A stretch of DNA of 64,000 nt from Sphingomonas paucimobilis NBRC 13935 (GTDB lineage: Bacteria > Pseudomonadota > Alphaproteobacteria > Sphingomonadales > Sphingomonadaceae), in assembly GCF_000739895.2 (NCBI RefSeq), contig NZ_BBJS01000030.1:248001-312000 (forward strand), written 5' to 3'. Numbering within the stretch: position 1 is the stretch's first letter; every line of letters starts with the position of its first letter. The notes below the pieces were generated by a model. The model was not told where the DNA came from and did not search any database. It saw only the letters and a program-made list of their open reading frames with translations. A program made the translations under genes and the position numbers. Positions 38,521 through 47,351 of this stretch are shown here, in pieces.

Positions 38521-39968
38521 TCCGGTCGCTCCTTCTTTCCGCATTGATCATCGCCCCCGTCCTGGCCGCGCCGGCCACGGCCCAGCGTATCCGGGCCAAC
38601 CCGGCGCCGGCCGCGACGCCCGGTTCGGCGCCACTGACCCTGGACGAAGTGCTGCGCGCCTCCGCGCGTGCGGCCCCGCAGATCGTCGAGGCACTGGCCA
38701 AGATCCGCGCCGCCGAGGGACGCGCGATCACCGCCAATGGCGCGTTCGACACCGTGTTCGAGGCCGAAGGCCGCTCGCGCGCGCTGGGCTATTATGACGG
38801 GACCGTCGCATCGGCGAGCGCAACCCGCCCGCTGAGCGACAATGGCGGCTATGTCTATGGCGGCTACCGCGTCACCCGGGGCGACTTTCCGGTCTATGAG
38901 AACCAGAACTACACCAACCGCCTGGGCGAGGTGAAGGTCGGGGCGCTCTATGCCCTGCTGCGCGACCGGTTGGTGGACGAGCGCCGGACGCGTCGCACCC
39001 TGGCAGCGGGCGATATCGACATCGCGCAGTTCGAGCGTCAGGCGGTGGCGATCGGGGTGCAGCGGCGGGCGATCGACGCCTATCAGAACTGGGTCGCGGC
39101 CGGCCTGCGGCTGCGCGCCTATCGCGACCTGCTGGCGCTGTCGGAAAGCCGGCGCGGGGGCTTCGCGCGTCAGGTGCAGCTTGGCGCGCGGCCGGAGATA
39201 TTGCTGGCCGAGAACGACCAGAATCTGGTCCGCCGCCGTGCCCTGGTGGTGCGCGCCGAGGGCGATTTCGACGCGGCGGCCAATGCCCTGTCGCTCTATT
39301 TCCGCGATGCGGCGGGAGAGCCGGTACTGGTCGGGTCGGAGCGTCTGCCCAGCGATGCCGAAGCCTTGGCCGGCGTGGCGGCCGTCGCGCGCGACAATTT
39401 CGAACAGCAACGCCCCGATCTGCAGGTGCTGCTCGCGCGGATCGATCAGGGGTCAGCACGTCTGGCACTGGCGCAGAATGAACTTCGCCCCCGCCTCGAC
39501 CTGCGGGGAGAGATGGGCAAGGATATCGGGCCGGTGGGCCTGGGCGGACCGACACGCACACCACTCGAAGCCGCGGTCGGTTTCCGCTTCTCCATGCCGC
39601 TGCAGAACCGCGCGGCGAAGGGGCGCATCGTCGAGGCGCGGGCGGAAATGGACGCGCTGGCGGCGCGCAGCCGCTTCCTGCGCGACCAGATCACCGTGGA
39701 GGTGGAAGGCATCTCCATCGGCGTCGGCGCGGCCGAGAAACTGGCGACGATCGCCGAGCAGGAACGCCAGCTTGCCGAGCGGCTCGCGGCGGCCGAGCGG
39801 CGCCGGTTCGAACTGGGATCGAGCGACTTCTTCCTGGTCAATCAGCGCGAGGAGACCGCGAACGATGCCCGTGTCCGCCTGATCGACGCGCAAGCCCGGA
39901 TCGCGGCGGCCCGCGCCGAACTCGCCGCCGCCACCGCCGACCGTGCGGCCCTGGGCCTGGAGCCGTGA
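38517..39968 (+). CDS. TolC-family outer-membrane efflux protein
   Basis: Outer-membrane channel component (483 aa). A signal peptide (LLLSALIIAPVLAAPATA) precedes two long helical repeats. RPDLQVLLARIDQGSARLAL and the QRREETANDARVRLIDAQ-like segment are typical TolC/OEP helix blocks. It is the third gene of the ABC-HlyD-TolC operon with a 4-base overlap. The cargo of the system is not evident: no RTX or bacteriocin gene lies nearby. Confidence 0.87.
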   Translation: MIRSLLLSALIIAPVLAAPATAQRIRANPAPAATPGSAPLTLDEVLRASARAAPQIVEALAKIRAAEGRAITANGAFDTVFEAEGRSRALGYYDGTVASASATRPLSDNGGYVYGGYRVTRGDFPVYENQNYTNRLGEVKVGALYALLRDRLVDERRTRRTLAAGDIDIAQFERQAVAIGVQRRAIDAYQNWVAAGLRLRAYRDLLALSESRRGGFARQVQLGARPEILLAENDQNLVRRRALVVRAEGDFDAAANALSLYFRDAAGEPVLVGSERLPSDAEALAGVAAVARDNFEQQRPDLQVLLARIDQGSARLALAQNELRPRLDLRGEMGKDIGPVGLGGPTRTPLEAAVGFRFSMPLQNRAAKGRIVEARAEMDALAARSRFLRDQITVEVEGISIGVGAAEKLATIAEQERQLAERLAAAERRRFELGSSDFFLVNQREETANDARVRLIDAQARIAAARAELAAATADRAALGLEP

Positions 39969-39977
39969 TAGATGCAG

Positions 39978-40388
39978 TCAGTTCTGAGCCGTCGGCCGTG
40001 TCGCAATATATAATGCGCAACCGGCCATCACGAGTCCCACGAGGACAATGCCGATGACCGCCGGATGCGCGGTCAGCAGGAAGATCGCATAGCCGGTCGC
40101 CATGCCGCCGCAGGCCATCCGCTTGGCCCGGCGGCTCATCGCCCCGTCCCGCCGCCAGGCGCGCAGTGTCGGGCCGAAGCGGGGATGGTGCAGCAACCGC
40201 GCCTCCAGACGCGGCGAAGAACGCGCGAAACATCCCGCCGCCAGGATCAGGAAGATGGTGGTCGGCATCAGCGGCACGATCGCCCCGATGATGCCCAGCC
40301 CGACACAGGCGAACCCCAGCGCCAGCCAACCGAGGCGCGCCGCTCGCCTGACCGGGCTGTGCCGGACGGGCTCACGCAAAGCTGTCAT
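39978..40388 (-). CDS. YbaN/DUF454 inner-membrane protein
   Basis: Small membrane protein (136 aa) with helices near residues 18-48 and 85-125. GLGIIGAIVPLMPTTIFLIL followed by AAGCFARSSPRLEARLLHHP is the DUF454 signature. The ATG at 40388 overlaps the heme oxygenase end by 17 bases, so it is the last gene of the heme operon. Its function is unknown; recurrent placement beside heme oxygenases suggests a role in heme use (inference). Confidence 0.85.
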   Translation of the reverse strand: MTALREPVRHSPVRRAARLGWLALGFACVGLGIIGAIVPLMPTTIFLILAAGCFARSSPRLEARLLHHPRFGPTLRAWRRDGAMSRRAKRMACGGMATGYAIFLLTAHPAVIGIVLVGLVMAGCALYIATRPTAQN

Positions 40389-40977
40389 CGGCCAGCATCC
40401 GGACATGGGCAAAGGCATCGCGGGCGCCGTTCAGCATCCGCGCATCGTCCACCTGATCCAGATCGAGCGCATCGACCGCTCCGGCAAAGCTCTTCCAATA
40501 TTTGCCACGCCCCCCGGGATGGCCTGCGAGGTGACGCGCACCGAACTCACCATCGAGGCCCAGGGCCGCCGCACGTTTCAGCAGCGATGCCGCGCCCAGT
40601 GTCGACCCTTCCGCCACCCATAGCCAGCCGATCGCGGTGGCGGAATCGACCCGCGCCATATTCGAGGGTTTGGAGGGATGTTCGCGCGGCGGCGACTGGC
40701 CGAGATCGACCAGATCCTGCCGCACCCGCTCCAGCCGACGTCGGGAAGGCAAGTCCAGGCTGGCCGGCAGCGGCAGCGCCGTGGTGTAGAGCCCGTCGAT
40801 GGTCTGGTAGAAATGATACTGCATCCGCAACAGCCGGACGTACCGATCGCGATCGCGAAACGGCTCGGCGCTGATGATTCGGGTGTCGAGCCCGTCATGC
40901 GCGCTGCGGGTCGCCTCCATCAATCGCTGCGACCGGGATATGGGGCGGGCCGGTATGGCCAGGGCGGCATGGATCAT
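40372..40977 (-). CDS. hemO: Biliverdin-producing heme oxygenase
   Basis: Opens the heme ring to biliverdin, CO and free iron (201 aa). The proximal heme ligand is His27 in RLMEATRSAHDGLD. GWLWVAEGSTLGAASLLKRA is the distal-helix glycine block of the bacterial HemO group, and KYWKSFAGAVDAL follows. The start at 40977 is preceded by GAGGAT; the ORF extends further upstream into tonB without family similarity. In the cytoplasm it would release iron from heme imported by the receptor at 44162. Confidence 0.9.
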   Translation of the reverse strand: MIHAALAIPARPISRSQRLMEATRSAHDGLDTRIISAEPFRDRDRYVRLLRMQYHFYQTIDGLYTTALPLPASLDLPSRRRLERVRQDLVDLGQSPPREHPSKPSNMARVDSATAIGWLWVAEGSTLGAASLLKRAAALGLDGEFGARHLAGHPGGRGKYWKSFAGAVDALDLDQVDDARMLNGARDAFAHVRMLADDSFA

Positions 40978-41005
40978 GACGGATATCCTCAGATGATGGG
41001 AAAGA

Positions 41006-41749
41006 TCAGCGGCGCAGGGCGAAGTCGATCGGCACCTCGACGGTGACCGGATCGCCAGCAATGGCGGCATCGACAGCGGGCAAGGGAGAGGCGCGGCGCA
41101 CGGTCGTCCGCGCCTCCATATCGAGCAGCGGATAGCCGCTGCCATGGACCAGCTCGACTGCGATCACCTCGCCCGAGCGGTGCAGGGTGATGGCGACGCG
41201 CGCCACGCCCTGTTGCCGCGCCGCCTCGGCCTGGCGCGGATAACGGCGATAGCGCTGGAGGTGGCCGAGCAACCGCGCCCGCCAATCCGCTGCCGCCGTA
41301 GCGCTGGATGCCATCGGCGTGGCCGGTGCGGCCGGGGCGGCGGTGTGGGCACCTTCCGCAGGTTTCGCGGTCAACGCCGGTGCCGAGGGCAGGACGATAG
41401 CCGATGCCGGTTGGGCGGGTGACCCGGGGGATGCGACCTCCACTGCCGGCGAGGTTGGGATGGGAGCGGCATGCGAGGGCGAAGTCGTCGCCATGGCAGG
41501 CTTCCGGGGCATGGGCGGCGGCGGCTCCGTCGGATGTGGCGCGTGGGGCTCGGCCGGCTGATCGACCGGAAGCGACTCCGTCACGAAAACCGCCATGGGG
41601 CCCGCATCGATTGCGGGCGTAGGCGGTGTCATCAGGCGAAGGCTGGACAGCAGCGCGAGGAACAATCCACCCGCCGCCAGCGCCATCGTTCCGCACGCCC
41701 GCGCCTGCACGGGCTGGCGATAAACGGACGGGCGGGCATCAGAGCGCAT
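41006..41749 (-). CDS. tonB: TonB energy-transducing protein
   Basis: Links the proton motive force to outer-membrane receptors (247 aa). It has one N-terminal helix (MALAAGGLFLALLSSLRL), a Pro/Ala-rich periplasmic stretch (PTEPPPPMPRKP and similar) and a TonB C-terminal fold (RYRRYPRQAEAARQQGVARV, then GSGYPLLDMEARTTVRRASP). The start at 41749 overlaps the Slam gene end by 11 bases. Being locked in the heme operon, it is probably dedicated to the neighbouring receptor. Confidence 0.9.
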   Translation of the reverse strand: MRSDARPSVYRQPVQARACGTMALAAGGLFLALLSSLRLMTPPTPAIDAGPMAVFVTESLPVDQPAEPHAPHPTEPPPPMPRKPAMATTSPSHAAPIPTSPAVEVASPGSPAQPASAIVLPSAPALTAKPAEGAHTAAPAAPATPMASSATAAADWRARLLGHLQRYRRYPRQAEAARQQGVARVAITLHRSGEVIAVELVHGSGYPLLDMEARTTVRRASPLPAVDAAIAGDPVTVEVPIDFALRR

Positions 41750-43211
41750 GTTCGAGCCGGAAGCTCGCCGCGGTGCGATGAAAGGAATAGAGCCAGTCGA
41801 CATTGCTCGTCACCCGGTTGTGCTGAAAAAGGATGTTCGGCGTCAGCCCCGCGAAGCGCAGTTTGGGCAGGCGCAGGACGGCGGTCAGGTTGGTCTCGCG
41901 ATCGTGGCGGACCGCCTCCAGCAGTTCGCTATAGGCGCGGTAATCGCGCTGCCGGGCGGAGGCGATGAGGGTCAGTTCCGCCCAGTCGGCAAAACCGTGC
42001 ACCATCCCCAGCCGCGCACCGATATGGCGATAGGCATTGGGGCGGGCATCCGCCTGCTTGTCCCCTGCATCCAGGCCCGCGAACAGGCTCCAACCGCGCG
42101 GCAGCGAGAGCCAGCCGGTCAGGTTCGCCTCGGTCAATGCGCCGTCGAGATCGTCGAAACCGCGATGATAGTCGAAAATCCGGCGCGTGACCTCAATCCG
42201 CAGGGCCGTATCGGGCGACGGGGTGACCATCGCCTCCGCCCGCAGGCCCGGCGCGGCATAGAGCAGCTTGTCGCCCAGGCTCGCCAGATCGATGGTCGGC
42301 GACAGGGTCAGACTGCGTCTGGCGGTCTGATGGTCATAGCCGATCTGTGCGCTCAGCGTCGCCTGGTCAAAGTCGCCATGGCCGGGCCACAGGTCGCCGT
42401 AAACGAAGGCGCGGGCGAGCAATCCCCCCTGCCCCTTCAGCGCAATCCGGCGGCTGAGATTGCCCTCGATATTGATGCCGACCGACGCGATCGCAGACGG
42501 CAGGGTGCGGTCGATCAGGCAGGTGCCGTCCTCACCGGTCAACAGACAGGTCTGGCTGGCCGAGCTCTGGTTCAGGTTGCTGCTATAGCCCGGCCCGATA
42601 GCGATCATGCCCTGCCACTGATCGCGACGGTCGAGCGCGGTGAGGAAGGCGTCGACATTCCGGCGCACCCCGGCGGCGCGATCATCCTGTCTCGCCAATT
42701 CGTCGCGGATCGCGCGGAACAGGCGGCGCGCCTCGCGGTCTTTGCGGTTCTCGAACAACAGGCGGCCGAGTTCGAGCCGGCCGGGAAGAAAGTCGGGCTG
42801 GATCGCCAGCAGCGCGCGATAATGCCGCTCGGCCTCGCCCAGCCGCCCCTCGCTGCGCGCCAGACCGCCGCGTGCCCAGGCGACCAGCATGGGATCATGC
42901 CCGGACAGCGCCACATAGCGCGGCAGAAAACGGCGGACATCGACCCAGGCCTTGCGCGAAACCGACAGGTAGATCGCACGCCCCAGATCGTCGAGCGTAT
43001 CATCGACCCGATAGACCTCGCCGTCGATGGTGATGCTATCCGATGGCGTGGCGGCTTCGATCGCCTCGCGTTCCTGCGGCGTCGTACGGCGATCGATACC
43101 GGGGTCGAGACGCAGGCGGTTGTCCTCGCTGCGCGCGCTCTGGGCGAAGGCGGGCATGGCAAGGGGACAGGCGATCAGGGCCAGGATCGAAGAAAGGGCG
43201 AAGTATCGCAT
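41739..43211 (-). CDS. Slam (DUF560) outer-membrane translocator
   Basis: Surface lipoprotein assembly modulator-type protein (490 aa). The ATG at 43211 (MRYFALSSILALIACPLAMP) opens a signal peptide ending AFAQ. Residues ~55-215 are TPR-like helices (ARSEGRLGEAERHYRALLAI, LGRLLFENRKDREARRLFRA). A C-terminal 14-strand barrel follows (AIGPGYSSNLNQ to FHRTAASFRLEHAL). By family knowledge, Slams move a TbpB-barrel client across the outer membrane; the gene directly upstream encodes such a client. Together they form a two-gene export module inside the heme operon. Confidence 0.88.
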   Translation of the reverse strand: MRYFALSSILALIACPLAMPAFAQSARSEDNRLRLDPGIDRRTTPQEREAIEAATPSDSITIDGEVYRVDDTLDDLGRAIYLSVSRKAWVDVRRFLPRYVALSGHDPMLVAWARGGLARSEGRLGEAERHYRALLAIQPDFLPGRLELGRLLFENRKDREARRLFRAIRDELARQDDRAAGVRRNVDAFLTALDRRDQWQGMIAIGPGYSSNLNQSSASQTCLLTGEDGTCLIDRTLPSAIASVGINIEGNLSRRIALKGQGGLLARAFVYGDLWPGHGDFDQATLSAQIGYDHQTARRSLTLSPTIDLASLGDKLLYAAPGLRAEAMVTPSPDTALRIEVTRRIFDYHRGFDDLDGALTEANLTGWLSLPRGWSLFAGLDAGDKQADARPNAYRHIGARLGMVHGFADWAELTLIASARQRDYRAYSELLEAVRHDRETNLTAVLRLPKLRFAGLTPNILFQHNRVTSNVDWLYSFHRTAASFRLEHAL

Positions 43212-43229
43212 GGGGGATCGTCGCGAAGC

Positions 43230-43262
43230 CGGGGCTCCCGCAAGGGAGAGACGGGAGCCCCG
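43230..43262 (-). promoter_or_regulatory. Strong intercistronic hairpin between hemophore and Slam genes
   Basis: CGGGGCTCCCG and CGGGAGCCCCG give a perfect 11-bp stem with an 11-base loop, 10 bases after the hemophore stop. There is no T-tract. It probably reduces read-through or protects the upstream mRNA, so that much more hemophore than Slam is made. Confidence 0.6.
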
Positions 43263-43272
43263 ACCGTTCGCG

Positions 43273-44046
43273 TCAGTTCTTCGTGCCGCCAAAGGCGGTG
43301 TCGTGCTGCCGCGCACTCGCAAAGCGAATGGTACCGGCCAAGGCTGCCGCATCCGCGCCAAAGAAACGACCATTCACCAGACCGTTGGACGCGACCGTCG
43401 ATCCCGATTGGGTCGCCGTCGCCCCTGTACCGGTGAAGGTCGCATTGCTTTGGATCGTCGCCGTGCCGATACTGACCCCCGCACCGGTCGAGGCGTTGGC
43501 AAGGCTGCCGGTCAATGTGCCCGACGTGCCCGAACCGAAATTGGCGGTCAGGGTGCCGGTCAAAGCGCCCTTATTGGCATAGTCGCTGATCCCCTTGACC
43601 GCATAGGTGGCGGTACCGCTGGTCGGGACGGTCGTGCCGCTGGTGTTGCCGACATAGTAAACCGTATGGTCGCCCGCCGAGGCATTGCCCGTCTGCGACC
43701 ATTCGCCGAACCACAGATCCGCCGTGCCGACCCGCGCAAAGCGGAAATCGCCATAGCTGCTGTGATCGGCGACGTCGCTGGTCGCCATGTTCAGATGGCG
43801 CACCCCGTTCAGGTCGGGCGCGGCGTAGAGGCTCAGCCCCTGGAAATCGACGCGCCGTCCATTGGTCCCCGGCACGCCGATCCCAGCCCGGCCCGCGACA
43901 TGGGGGCCGCCATTCACATCGCTGGCACCCACGGTCACCTTGCCGGTATCGCTCGATCCGCCCGCGAACTGGGCCTGGGCCGCCCCGCTGGTCAGAACGG
44001 CGGCGAGGCCAGCGAGAAGGATGGTCTTCATCTGGATGGAGGTCAT
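43273..44046 (-). CDS. Hemophilin-like Slam-dependent secreted heme-binding protein
   Basis: Predicted extracellular heme scavenger (257 aa). The start at 44046 has AGGAG 8 bases upstream. A signal peptide (MKTILLAGLAAVLTSGAAQA, cleavage near residue 25) lacks a lipobox and the protein has no cysteine, so it should be released, not lipidated. The C-terminal half is a Gly/Thr/Ser-rich barrel (GALTGTLTANFGSGTSGTLT) ending GRFFGADAAALAGTI and then HDTAFGG, the TbpB-barrel signature of Slam clients. The N-terminal half would be the heme-binding handle. Several histidines (GGPHVAG, VRHLNM, ADHSSY, AGDHTV) could ligate heme. Placement with a Slam, HemO and TonB receptor fits HphA. Confidence 0.8.
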   Translation of the reverse strand: MTSIQMKTILLAGLAAVLTSGAAQAQFAGGSSDTGKVTVGASDVNGGPHVAGRAGIGVPGTNGRRVDFQGLSLYAAPDLNGVRHLNMATSDVADHSSYGDFRFARVGTADLWFGEWSQTGNASAGDHTVYYVGNTSGTTVPTSGTATYAVKGISDYANKGALTGTLTANFGSGTSGTLTGSLANASTGAGVSIGTATIQSNATFTGTGATATQSGSTVASNGLVNGRFFGADAAALAGTIRFASARQHDTAFGGTKN

Positions 44047-44067
44047 GCTATTACTCCTGCGGTTGTG

Positions 44068-44090
44068 TGCGCCCGATGGCTTCGGGCGCA
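44068..44090 (-). promoter_or_regulatory. Hairpin in the leader of the hemophore gene
   Basis: TGCGCCCGA and TCGGGCGCA, 9-bp arms with a 5-base loop, in the 115-base gap between the receptor stop and the hemophore ribosome site. It may end or process the receptor transcript and shield the hemophore message. Confidence 0.5.
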
Positions 44091-44161
44091 TCGATCCGGC
44101 CCCGCTGGCCATGTCCGGCTTTCAGGAAGGACTAGGGCGGCGGGGTCGAATTTCGGGATCA

Positions 44162-47100
44162 TCAAAAGCGGCCCGTCAGGCTCAGCCGAACGGTGCGCCC
44201 GGGTGCGGGCATCAGCGAACGGGTCAGCGGGTCCGCATAATAACGATCGTTGAGGTTGGTCCCCACCAGCTCGGCCGAGAAACGGTTGTTGAGATTGTAG
44301 CGGACATAGGCGTCGGCGGTGACGATCGCGCCCCAACTGAAGGGCACGTTGAGCGAATAGACATCGATCTGCTGCTCGCGCGGCAGGTTCGCGATCCGCT
44401 CGAAAAAGGGATTGTTGTAGCGGCTGTAATAGGTCAGCCGCCCACCCAGTTCGAGCCGCTTGTCCAGGAAGCGCCCTCCCATCGTCCAGTTGACCGTCTG
44501 CTCCGGTGTCGCCTGGGTCAGCAGGAAGCCGTCCGGGAAGCCATATTTGACGCAATCGGGAACGCTGCCGTTCTTGCGATCGGCCAGCGCGGCGGCACTT
44601 TCGTCGCAGACTTGGTTGGTGGTCATGAAGGCTGCGCCGACTTGGGTATAGAAACCGCCCGTATCGATCCGCGCCTCGGCCTCGATCCCCGCGATCGTCT
44701 GTTCGCGGATATTGCTGAACTGAAGGTTGGTCGACCGCTCCACCACATTGGAGATGCGGTTGCGATAGAAGGTCAGCTTGATGTCGGCGCGCTGATCCTC
44801 CTGATTGAGGTGCAACAGGCTGCGCAGATCGCGCACCAGACCGACCTCGTACAATCTGGCATGTTCGGGCTGAAGCGGAGCCAGTGGATTGAACGAAGCC
44901 GAAAAGCCCAGCGTGCTCTCGAACATGCTCGGGAAGCGCCACGTCTCGATATAGCGGGCATAGGCGCGCGTGTGCTCGTCGGCATAAACGGTGGCGGACA
45001 GGCTGGGGGCCCAGCGATGATCCGACCGGCGCGGTGCGGTGATCGGAACGACCTCGACGATATTCTGCAGACGGCAGGTTCCGTCATTGCCCGCGACACT
45101 TTTGAGCGACCCGTTCAGGCAGGGATTACCGGCGCGGGAGTAGCGCCCCTGCGCATCGGGCCGCCAGACCGGCCCGGCTTCCTCCCAAGAGAGTTCATAG
45201 GGGCTTGCGAGATAATCGGGCAGCATCATTCCGATGAACTGATCGACGTCCTCGGTCGGTAAACCGGTCAGAGCCGTGCGCCAATATCGCTCGAAGTACG
45301 CCTCACCCGTGCCCGAGACATTGAAAAAGGACTCATAGCCTCGATAGGCGACTGATCGCAGGTTCGCATTGCCCTTGGCGATCTGGCTCCGCGCGAAATC
45401 GTCCACCGCCCAGTAACCGGCATAGCTGACCCCCGCGTTCAATTTCAGGAAGCTGGTGGGCCGCCACTCTCCGTCCAGCCGGACGAGGAACTCCTCGCGT
45501 CGTCCCGCGCGCGGAAATTGCCGCCAGCCCTGGAAGCGCGCAGCATCATAGACGTCGTGCGACGCCAGCTTCTCATGCTGCCAGTTGCCGCTCAGCGTCA
45601 GGTCGAAGGTCGACCCGAACCGCACTGTATTGCTGGCGTTCAGACCATAGCGATTGTTGATCGCATTGGCGCGGGCATTGTCGATGATGATCGGATCGTT
45701 GAACGTCGCGAAATTGGGCATGCCACCAGAATTATAGGTATCGCTCCTGGTATCGGTGGCCCAGAGATTGGCCTTCAGGTCGATCCAGCGGCTCTCCGGC
45801 TGCCATTTATACTCCGCATTATAGGCGCGGGCATGGACCTTGCTGAGCGGCCATTGCACATTGCCCGTATCGATCGGGATGCGCGACGGCATGATCTCGC
45901 CATAGCGGGTGACGCTGTCGCGCAGGCTGACCAGCAGATACTGGTCGTCGGCGATATGCCAGGTCGCCTTCAATAGGACGGATTCGAGATCGCTCGATGT
46001 ATTGGGCACCTCGTTGCCCGGCGCGAAGCCGAGCGCCATGCGGCGGATGCGGTTGAGATTGTTCGAGGGCAGGTCCGACTGTTCGTAATAGCCGGCCTCG
46101 CTGGTGCCGGAGAAATAATTGCCCCGCTCGCGATACGCATAGGCGCCGAACAGATCGAGCCCCTCGATCCGGATCGCTCCGGCCACCCGCACCGCCCGGT
46201 CGCCCAGCGAGACGAAGTGGTTGTCGTCCCGGGTCCGCGGGACGATCACCAGCGACGGATCACGCAATGCGAAGCTCGGCGAGCTTTGCGGGAAGCCCGG
46301 CACGGTGCGATAGTCGCGGCCCGTGAGCAACGTCGGCAAACGCGGGTCGGTCGAGTTGTTGCCGCCCTCCACCCGCAGATCGAGGCCGAAATTGCGGCCG
46401 GGACGCAGGACGTCATCCGCGTCCAGCGTGTTGATGACGACCGTGCCGCCGGTCGAGCTGCGGATATTGCCCTGATCGGTGGGCCCGCGCAGCACCTGCA
46501 GCCCGGAGATCAGATTGGGGTCGACATAGGCCCGGTTGCTCGCGCCATTATAGCCACGCCATACCGTCAGCGCCTGTTCGGTGCCGTCGATCACCACGGG
46601 CACGCGCCCCGGCCCCTGAATGCCGCGAATGCTGGGGTCGAGCGCGCCGCTGTTGCGCGCATCGCCGCTCAGCACATTGACCATGCCGGTCAACAGGTCG
46701 GAGGTGGTGACGCCCTTATAGCGTTCGATCTCGGCGCGGTCCTTATACCCGCTGGAAAAATCGGCGTCGAAGACCGTGTCATGGCCGCGCTCCGCCCGCA
46801 CTTCGGCGACATCGCGCGGGGCATCGCCGCCCTGCACCCGCAAGGCATCGGTGACGAGCGGCGCCTGTTGCTTTCCCGGCGTCACGGGTGGAACGGGCCG
46901 CCGTTGCAGCGTCAAAACGCCGTCCGCCAGCCGCCAGTCGAGCCCGGTGCCCGCCAGCAGCCGATCAAGTGCCAGCGCCCGGTCCACTCGCCCCGTCACG
47001 CCCGGCGAGTGCAATCCGGCGACCAGCGCGGCATCGACGCCTAGCTGTATATCCGCCTGTTGCGCAAACTGGGCCAGCGCATCGCCCAATGGCTGTGCCG

Positions 47101-47233
47101 GGATGTTGACGCGCACTGGCGCCGGCCGTGCCTGTGCGGCCAAGGGCGTGGCCAAAGCGGGTAGCGCCGCTGCGCCCAGCAACATTGCCAGCGCCAAGCG
47201 CCTTCCCCGAAACTCACGATATCCGTCGATCAC
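44162..47233 (-). CDS. TonB-dependent heme/hemophore receptor with STN domain
   Basis: Outer-membrane receptor (1023 aa). The start is GTG at 47233, preceded by GGGGGAC; longer readings run into fecR. The signal is LALAMLLGAAALPALATPLA, then an STN domain (~residues 35-110, NIPAQPLGDALAQFAQQADI), plug (ADLLTGM-like DLLTGMVNVLSGDARN, VLRGPTDQGNIRSSTGGTV) and a large barrel ending VRLSLTGRF. The STN domain and flanking fecR/fecI mean it should signal its own induction. In this operon the likely ligand is heme or heme-loaded hemophore (inference from neighbours, not from a heme motif). Confidence 0.88.
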   Translation of the reverse strand: MIDGYREFRGRRLALAMLLGAAALPALATPLAAQARPAPVRVNIPAQPLGDALAQFAQQADIQLGVDAALVAGLHSPGVTGRVDRALALDRLLAGTGLDWRLADGVLTLQRRPVPPVTPGKQQAPLVTDALRVQGGDAPRDVAEVRAERGHDTVFDADFSSGYKDRAEIERYKGVTTSDLLTGMVNVLSGDARNSGALDPSIRGIQGPGRVPVVIDGTEQALTVWRGYNGASNRAYVDPNLISGLQVLRGPTDQGNIRSSTGGTVVINTLDADDVLRPGRNFGLDLRVEGGNNSTDPRLPTLLTGRDYRTVPGFPQSSPSFALRDPSLVIVPRTRDDNHFVSLGDRAVRVAGAIRIEGLDLFGAYAYRERGNYFSGTSEAGYYEQSDLPSNNLNRIRRMALGFAPGNEVPNTSSDLESVLLKATWHIADDQYLLVSLRDSVTRYGEIMPSRIPIDTGNVQWPLSKVHARAYNAEYKWQPESRWIDLKANLWATDTRSDTYNSGGMPNFATFNDPIIIDNARANAINNRYGLNASNTVRFGSTFDLTLSGNWQHEKLASHDVYDAARFQGWRQFPRAGRREEFLVRLDGEWRPTSFLKLNAGVSYAGYWAVDDFARSQIAKGNANLRSVAYRGYESFFNVSGTGEAYFERYWRTALTGLPTEDVDQFIGMMLPDYLASPYELSWEEAGPVWRPDAQGRYSRAGNPCLNGSLKSVAGNDGTCRLQNIVEVVPITAPRRSDHRWAPSLSATVYADEHTRAYARYIETWRFPSMFESTLGFSASFNPLAPLQPEHARLYEVGLVRDLRSLLHLNQEDQRADIKLTFYRNRISNVVERSTNLQFSNIREQTIAGIEAEARIDTGGFYTQVGAAFMTTNQVCDESAAALADRKNGSVPDCVKYGFPDGFLLTQATPEQTVNWTMGGRFLDKRLELGGRLTYYSRYNNPFFERIANLPREQQIDVYSLNVPFSWGAIVTADAYVRYNLNNRFSAELVGTNLNDRYYADPLTRSLMPAPGRTVRLSLTGRF

Positions 47234-47269
47234 ATCGTCCCCCGATTTCCCAAACAGAACGATTGCTAT

Positions 47270-47284
47270 TGCGTATCGTTCGCA
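47270..47284 (-). promoter_or_regulatory. Candidate Fur box upstream of the heme receptor
   Basis: On the minus strand the site reads TGCGAACGATACGCA, followed by ATAGCAATCG, resembling the TGCGAATGATTCTCAATAGCA-like Fur sites of Proteobacteria (partial match). It lies 37 bases before the receptor GTG, where a promoter would be repressed by iron. Confidence 0.55.
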
Positions 47285-47351
47285 TTCATAGGGTAGACGA
47301 TGGCAGTGTCGCTTTTTTCGAAACTTTTTTATCTGGTCGAGAAAATGCCGC

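Noticed and set aside
41748..43436. 562-codon plus-strand ORF opposite the Slam gene
   Set aside because: Antisense shadow; the minus-strand frame has a signal peptide, TPR helices and barrel.
43273..44046. Calling the hemophore a TbpB-type surface lipoprotein
   Set aside because: No lipobox and no cysteine at all; the signal peptide ends with an AQA-type site, so a released protein is favoured.
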